Origin: Acheta domesticus
Taxonomy: Eukaryota > Arthropoda > Insecta > Orthoptera > Gryllidae
Reading direction: 5' to 3'
Assembly (NCBI GenBank): GCA_031308135.1
Contig: JAHLJT010000631.1
Span: 260,812,355 to 260,876,354 of the forward strand
Length of the DNA stretch: 64,000 nucleotides
Both the position numbers and the translations under genes were made by a program. Under the pieces are notes generated by a model. The model saw nothing but the letters and a program-made list of their open reading frames with translations, was not told the origin of the DNA and made no database searches. Positions 57,740 to 64,000 of the stretch are shown piece after piece (the first letter of the stretch is position 1; each line of letters opens with the position of its first letter).

Positions 57740-58330
57740 TTGTTTTTGATTGATTCATTGATCGGGGATTCCGGGAGTGTCAACTACTCAGGTCATTAGT
57801 CCCGTAACTGCAGTGCTTTTTTATCGTGGGAGGTGGCTGTGATCTTGCTCCACTGGATGGCGAGATCCGGCGCCGACCTACGCCGGCTTGCGGGGATTTT
57901 CCCCAACCAGGTATCTCCCACCAGAGGGACACCGCCCCAGCCGGGACAAGCTCTCAGCTCCAGACGCGTCTCCCAGGCGTGATGGTATTGTGCACGTAAG
58001 TGTAAATGTGGATTTGGGGCGACGGTAGGGAAAGGAAGAGAAAGGAAAGATAGCGCGCGGTCCATGGCCCGTTTGTTAGGGTACTGCTCCGGCATTCGCC
58101 TGGTGTTGATCGGAGAAATCATGGAAACCTACCGATCGGAGGAGCCGATCGCTAGAATTCGCCTCCAGACAGTGGCTTAATTGGACCTACGCTTGAAGTA
58201 GCTAGTAGAAAAGACCTAGTGTTGGAACTCGAACTCTAGGACCTCCTGGCCAGAGGCATTGTGGTGACGTCAGTTGGTGATGCCCTGAGCCACTGGAGCC
58301 GGTTCTGGCGCTCGTCTTTAAGACGGCGAA
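57740..58330 (-). repeat. SINE family B, copy 4
   Basis: Inverted relative to copies 1 to 3. The - strand head has an A box-like TGGCTCAGGGC and a B box-like AGTTCGAGTTC (about 58225). Next come TCGGTAGGTTTCCATGATTT, CGATCAACACCAGGCGAAT, and GGGAGATACCTGGTTGGGG. The tail is GGACTAATGACCTGAGTAGT and AATC/AATG iterations at 57749. This is one of the fullest copies. Confidence 0.8.
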
Positions 58331-59454
58331 TTGTGCTTCTCTTTTCTCTTCATGTCTTGTACAAACGAACGAGGCAGACGCTTGGCTGTAGGCAGAGACC
58401 TCTCGGCATTTTATATTTACTTAAAGCCCTTTCATTCGCAAATGTTTAGGACGTGTTTTAACATTGGATGATACTTGTTTTATTTGATGAACTTGATGTA
58501 ACATTTGATGAATCTACATATTTTGCAAAGCACTTTCACAACAAATGCTTTTATTTAGGTACCCATTCATTATGCGTTTCTGTGCCATAACAATAATTGC
58601 TTTGTACATGACGTGCCCATTACTTTCCCATCACAGCGCCTATGCCGAGTGCAGGTGATAGCTTGATAGCTGTGGTAAAATATCCACCGAATTGAAAGGT
58701 AATAGCGGCTTAATTTGCAACTAATTAAATATTGAATTTGACCATAAATAATACGTTTCAATACCAAGGAGGTGATGTTAATTCAAAAGGGGGGGCAGTT
58801 TGCTTAAAACGTAAAACTTTTCTTTTGTGATTGATATTCACATTTAAGTAGTTCAAAATTATACAAATGTTAGTTTCCAACTCAGAGTTTTTTAAAGAGA
58901 GTACTGACATAGTGTCATGTTGCCATGTCAACACTCTCACTTTTTAACGATTTTTTGATGACCCTTGGGAGGTAAACTCTTTGAGTTAATATTTGTCTTT
59001 GATATGTCCATTATTACGTGATAGTACGTTCAAGTTTTAACTAAGGATGTTGGTACTAACAATGCCGTTATGCCCATCTGTTTTCATGATTAGAGTGTTT
59101 GTCAAAATACATTTAATTATGAAATTATCGTTTATGCATTTACGTTATGGTCTAGAATACTCAAGCCTATCAATATCCCTTAACAGTTTAAAGTTGTGTG
59201 TAGTGGAATGAGAGAAAAAAAACTCAATTATCTTGCCCTGTGAAATATTGTATATACTGACAAACAGGAAGTCAATGTTCAAGTTGCATGTCTGAAAAGA
59301 TAACACTTCGATCTGTGGAACGTAAACATTTCATGAAGCTAGGTGGCACATTGAACTGACCGATCTTATCGATATGGCACAATCGTTTTCTGAAAACTCC
59401 CAAGCAGTCGACAGAAAATAAATATTTTATGTTCTTACTGTGACGTTTCCGTAC
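58331..59454. other. AT-rich sequence, nothing recognised
   Basis: Short frames only; no repeat or RNA gene seen. Confidence 0.45.
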
Positions 59455-59800
59455 ACCAACGTCAACCAAAATTTTGAAAATGTTGAGACTTCATGTAAAG
59501 GTTATCCCCAAAAATTAAAATATTCATTTCAAACTCAGAGGGACTCGAGTTCATTTAAATCGCTCGAGAAGTATCAATTTTGGAGAAAAATGGCCGAACG
59601 GTTTATTCGCTAGTGTTGAACACACTCAGACGAATAGACAGGTAATCGAACAGATAGAACTTTTGCCGTCAATTGATCTTTTAGTATCAAGGACCCACAA
59701 ATCACACCCCAAAACAAACTCTTCCAACCATTCACTCCAAACATCCCCAAACAAACCACACGCGCTACAATACGTTCTCTTCTTACGTAGTAAGAGTGAG
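59455..59800 (-). repeat. Dispersed repeat family A copy, inverted
   Basis: The - strand carries the family order: GTGAGAAAGTA-type start near 59800, the ACCGTTCGGCCATTTTTCTC block near 59600, and the ACTTCATGTAAAG-type block near 59490. The middle is diverged. Confidence 0.6.
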
Positions 59801-59989
59801 AAAGTAAAAATGAGACATTGTATTTTCAGAAAGAAAAAATTACAAATTTCAGCATATAGTTTCATCGTAGAGTAAAGAGGTCTTACGAAATTATGAACAT
59901 GTCTGATGTCCTTTTGAAGTTTAATTTCGCCTGAACAGAGAAGATTCAGAAAAAAAGTCTCAATACTTCATCATAGCCGCCCGTCACCA

Positions 59990-60360
59990 CTGCTCGGAAC
60001 CGCGGCCACTCACAGCAGGTCACGTGCTCCCCCTTCAGTCCCCGCTCGATAGAGGTCGCTGCGCAGCGGTGTATCATAGAGCAGGCGGTGCTAGGGGCGT
60101 ATTGTGCTGGAGCAACACCCCCGATGCCTATGCAGCGGGCGGTGTGCGTGCTCTGACCTTGGGTTCGGAGGGTGCAAATGCCCGCCCCGGGCGAGCGTCG
60201 AACTCAGGACGGGAGGTGACGCCGGCGAGGTCGACATCCTATCGACCGGAGGACAGCCCGAGGCGAGGCGCCCCTCCTTAATCCACCCGCCCCGCCCCCC
60301 CCCCTGCTCGCGTCGCGCCTCTGCCCGGCTCGCCTTCCACCAGAAGCCCACCATTCACAC
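59990..60360. other. GC-rich block, unassigned
   Basis: GC-rich with long overlapping frames on both strands (for example 60104-60436), proline- or glycine-rich and without recognisable similarity. Ends near a run of nine C (about 60295-60303). Confidence 0.45.
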
Positions 60361-61461
60361 CATCCGGGGCAGGGAAGAACACTCTGGGGTGAAGGAAAGT
60401 AGCTTCAGTAAAAAGCTAGGAAAGCACAAGGTATAAAGCTGCAATCATTCAAGCCGATATTTGAATGTTTGTGGCATAATCAGTCCAAATTATAAAAAAC
60501 ACATCAATATATTATGTAATATTTGGAATATAATTACATATTAATAGTTGGACTCGTGCAAACATTCCACATTTTGAAAATTATTTTTTTATTGAAAAAC
60601 ATCGGTAACTTGTGCGGCCTGCATCCGCACTGAGCATTTCAACATATAGGCCCGGTATTGTGCGTGGATTTCGGAATGATTAGGATACACCCTTCTTTTA
60701 CTTACTTCAGAAAACTCAGTGGAGGTATTTTTATTCATTAGGATCACAGTGCGCTTGTATACTGTCAGAATCTGCGTAAACAATGTTATTCAAGAGTGTG
60801 TGACTTGTTTTCACGAAGTCAAGCTTTCAGCCTCATTGATGATAGCGACGCGTTGCAAAATGGGACGCGTCAATGAGTCAATAATAAAATCAGAATTTTA
60901 ATTATCAGAAGCAGTTTGCCCACATGTAATATGCATTTTGCGCCCAATTTGCCGCATTTTCCTGGCGTTGTCGGGCATAGGTATTATGGCATGCAACAGA
61001 AGCTAAATAACGGCGTTTTGTGTCGACGTCATCTAGCAAGAAGAGGGACTCTCCTCAAAAATTAGGTTCCAATAGGTCGCAGTTTGTAGATTTTTTAATA
61101 CCTTTGTACTGGGAGTACGGAAAGTTTAACCTGCTTGTTTAGAGGATGTTAGGAATCCTTTTCATTTAGCCTTCTCTCGCTTCTATCCACTTCCATGGCC
61201 CTTTGTACAGTTCAAGCAATGGGTATTTCTAGATGGTCTTTTTACGATTTTGGAAGTGGGATGGAGATGGCGTAGCAAGTGTCATGCTTCAACCGGATAC
61301 TTTTTACCCAACATCTACTTTTAATTAAGCCAGTAAGAATTGGTACTCCTTTGGAAAGAAGGTTGCGTGGACCTTAGGACCGCCCTGAAAATGGCATAAA
61401 ATAACCGAACTCGAGACCCCAGAGGCACGAAAACCGACCTGAGATTCGGGTTTGAATACCT

Positions 61462-61487
61462 CATCATCATCATCATCATCATCATCA
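61462..61487. repeat. (ATC)n microsatellite
   Basis: About eight CAT/ATC units. It produces a poly-Asp stretch in the - strand frame. Confidence 0.85.
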
Positions 61488-61639
61488 ATCATCATCTCCT
61501 CCACCAACTCATCGAATGAAAATGATCGGTGAAAAGAAAATACTAAATTAAAAATGTAATTCTACGAACGTGTGTGATAATTAAATCAAATTGATAAATT
61601 AAATGGACTGATGTTTTCGGTCACATAAACTACTATGGT

Positions 61640-61965
61640 CATTTGTCCCATTAGTGTAATTAAGGATTTATCCATGGGGGGCGGTGTTTATCCCCCGCTG
61701 GGTGGAGATCTATCGCCGACGTACTCGTCGGCTTGGGGGATCTCCCCCTCGAGGTATCTCCCTCCGCGCAGCCGGCATTCGCCTGGTGTTGATCGGAGAA
61801 ATCACACAAAACTACGACCAGGGCAGCCGACCTCCAGACGGCGGCTGAATTCGACCTGGCTGCTGTCGAAAATCCGCCAACGTCAGGACTTGAACCCTGG
61901 ACCCACCCGGTCAGATTCGCTGCAGAGACAACTGCAATGCTGTCTCAGAGGGATCTCAGTCGGTG
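61640..61965 (-). repeat. SINE family B, copy 5
   Basis: The - strand head contains a clean B box (GGTTCAAGTCC, 61886-61896). Next come GGCGGATTTTCGACAGCAG, AGGTCGAATTCAGCCGCCGT and CCGATCAACACCAGGCGAAT. It is shorter than copies 1 and 4 and its 3' part is rearranged near 61680. Confidence 0.8.
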
Positions 61966-62639
61966 ATTAATTTTAACAAGTGAATTAAATGAATTAGTAG
62001 TATCATCATTTTCAATATTTGACAATCTTAATTAAGGCGATTTGATAAATATGTGAATCGAAGAATCATAATTTTGGTCATTTTGTCCGAGTAACAAATG
62101 AAATAACGCTATGTCGTGCGATAATTTTCCGATCGTTGCAAAGTTTTCCACTCGGCGATCAAAGGTCATTGTGAATCTTGCACTGGGTGAGCAGCAAACG
62201 CGTTGCAACGTGATAATGCACACGCAATTAACCATGTTACAACCATGTAACTCAGATTCTCGAGAATGTTTCAAGGCCAATGACTAGTTTTAACGCTCCG
62301 TAATTGTATTTCAGTAATTGTTCCTCTGTCGCGTTATGTCTTGGCGCTTGAATCATGCAGAAAACGAAAAATTGTCTTTCACACAGCTGAGAACCTTTCT
62401 AAATTTGGAGGCAGAGATTTGTGAGGGAACTTCGGACTGATGATCAATTACAGGAAATAGAAATTGTAATTGAAAATAAAGTCGAAAACAATAATTTCAT
62501 TTCATATTTGTACGGAGTAATTTTGGAAATAAATGGGGAGATACATTAAAAGCATTTACTGTTAACTGTGTTTTAATAATTATTAATTAAGGATGGAGGA
62601 AGCATTAACCACAAAGTTACAATAAAAATTTAATATAAA

Positions 62640-62720
62640 GAATAAACAGGAATTCACGTGTATCAGGACTAATTTATCCCATCTTCAGTGGCCCCATACA
62701 GATGAAAATAAGCGAACGAA
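62640..62720 (-). repeat. Decayed relative of the foldback/hammerhead-like element
   Basis: The - strand reads GGCCACTGAAGATGGGAT and later AGTCCTGATACACGTG. This matches the foldback arms (GCCACTGATGATGGGA, then CTCCTGAAACACGTG). GAAA has become GATA and the cleavage TA has become AA, so this copy would not be catalytic. Confidence 0.5.
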
Positions 62721-64000
62721 TTGAATTAACATATGTGTATTTAAAAACACAGGAATAGTAATAAACACTGTAAAATTTATAGCAATAGAATATAGAAATA
62801 CAATAGAATATATATTTATATAATAGAATTTTTCTATTATACAATATTTTTCTATTTATACAATAGAATATAGAAATACTTGTACTTGTTCACTTATTTT
62901 CATCTCACTTATTTTCAAACATGTATATGACTGTTTATTCTTTACACTAAATATACATTGTAATACTGTGGTCGATATTTCTTCGATCTTTAACTAATAA
63001 TAATTATAGATTACCACAATATCTCTACCGCCACCACGGAATGTATGCTTTAATAAATATTTTATTGCTCGCACATACAGTATTTGTTATTCTTTCAGAA
63101 TCTCTCTTTGGGGTTTTACAGGGTGATTCAGTTCTGTTGCTAATACACAGAGACCTTATCCCGTATGTAATGTAGAGACTGGATGTTTCAAAATTGTATA
63201 TTCTTCGTCGTGTAGTTTTGTAAATAATTAACGTTGAACTTTGGAGTATGCGCTTGTGCTCGAGTAACACGGACTACGGCAAATGAGCGAGCGACTTCAC
63301 CTCGCGTTGGCGCTCGCCACTTCTCTGGAAAATTAAGATTTTAATACTATCCGAGAAGCGCCGGAGACGAGCACAAGGAAAAAATCGTGCGAGGTAAACG
63401 CGTCAGTCCCTCATGCGGAGAGATTACGACTTTTCCTTTTCCATCGGGATCATCACACTCACAGTAGACACTTACAACGTCGTTTTCAATTCTCTAGGAA
63501 TTTTCTGCGAAAAAGAGGCATTCAGTTCCTGAATTATATAAGTCAGGTGCTCCCGACGCTTTTGGAGCTGGGGTTAATGAAAAACCGCGTTTACGCGCCC
63601 CAAGCCGTGTAACCGGATGGGGAATTGAAAGCGTGGCGGCAGAAATATACAATCCGGCAAAATTGTCTGTGTCACGGAGGCCGTGCCGCGCCGATACCTC
63701 TCTTGCATTCACGCAAGATGAGGCCATTCTGAACACTCGAACACACTCTGTTTCACGAGGTGAAAATGTGACATTTTGGCTGGATACCCAAATATGATAA
63801 ACCATCCCAAATAACACCTGAATAAGTTTTGTCTCTTCCTTTACATATTCGTTATACAAGTAGACAATAGTAGCAACAGCGAAGAATACTTAATGGAATA
63901 TTTGGGCTACCTTTTTTGCAAAAATGACCAATGACAAAAACCCATTTTTTTCAAAATTTTGAAAAGGGCTTACACTTTTTCCTTTTGCACTCATGAATGA
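62721..64000. other. AT-rich end of the window, partly CpG-rich
   Basis: A CpG-rich stretch at about 63240-63720 contains a 121-codon - strand frame (63494-63859) with no family I recognise; a transposon relic is possible. The rest is AT-rich. No upstream exon of the amino acid transporter was found here. Confidence 0.4.

Noticed and set aside
61325..61507. 60-codon - strand frame with a poly-Asp run
   Set aside because: The Asp run is the (ATC)n microsatellite; no other coding evidence.
63494..63859. 121-codon - strand frame as a possible 5' exon of the transporter
   Set aside because: Its sequence is hydrophilic with no SLC7 motif (no start-proximal GSGIF or helix sequence), so it is not the missing N-terminus. 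Its identity is unresolved.

Overview
The window looks like nuclear DNA of an insect with a large, repeat-rich genome. Genes are split by GT-AG introns of up to several kilobases, the background is AT-rich, and most non-coding sequence is decayed transposon material (LINE fragments, tRNA-derived SINEs, hAT, piggyBac-like and foldback elements). Protein similarity points to an insect. A polyneopteran such as a cockroach, termite or stick insect would fit the intron sizes and repeats, but that is only an impression.

Two conventional genes are supported. The first, on the + strand, is a complete 15-exon gene for the ER-lumen Hsp90 chaperone GRP94/endoplasmin (Gp93), 6070-19423. It encodes 791 residues, starts with a signal peptide and ends in HDEL. 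Within 290 bp upstream of its start codon are one perfect ER-stress response element (ERSE) and two ERSE-like sites. The second, on the - strand, is the C-terminal part of a b(0,+)-type amino acid transporter (SLC7A9-like), 33157-50202: seven exons, 283 codons plus stop. Its 5' exons are not found in the window, so the intron upstream of 50202 must run past position 64000. The two genes converge; about 13.7 kb lies between their stop codons.

Layout: 1-5700, dispersed repeats (family A, a TIR-bounded candidate element, a SINE). 5700-6069, Gp93 promoter. 6070-19423, Gp93, with a MITE-like element in intron 6, two SINEs in intron 8 and a piggyBac-like element in intron 13. 19424-33156, 3' UTR, two LINE remnants, a short hairpin insertion and a family A copy. 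33157-50202, the transporter, whose introns hold a SINE, a LINE endonuclease fragment, a hAT element nested inside a family A copy and a 171-bp-arm foldback element. 50203-64000, presumed upstream intron, holding an 80-bp-arm palindrome, LINE tails, SINEs, a GC-rich minisatellite and microsatellites.

The two genes share no evident pathway. The most unusual signals are hammerhead-ribozyme-like cores in the two large inverted repeats (44962-45390 and 50642-50823), the ERSE cluster of Gp93, and a 147-bp insertion with a perfect 30-bp hairpin between 15-bp direct repeats (25452-25628). I found no bacterial-type system, CRISPR array or rRNA gene. The only tRNA-like sequences belong to SINEs.
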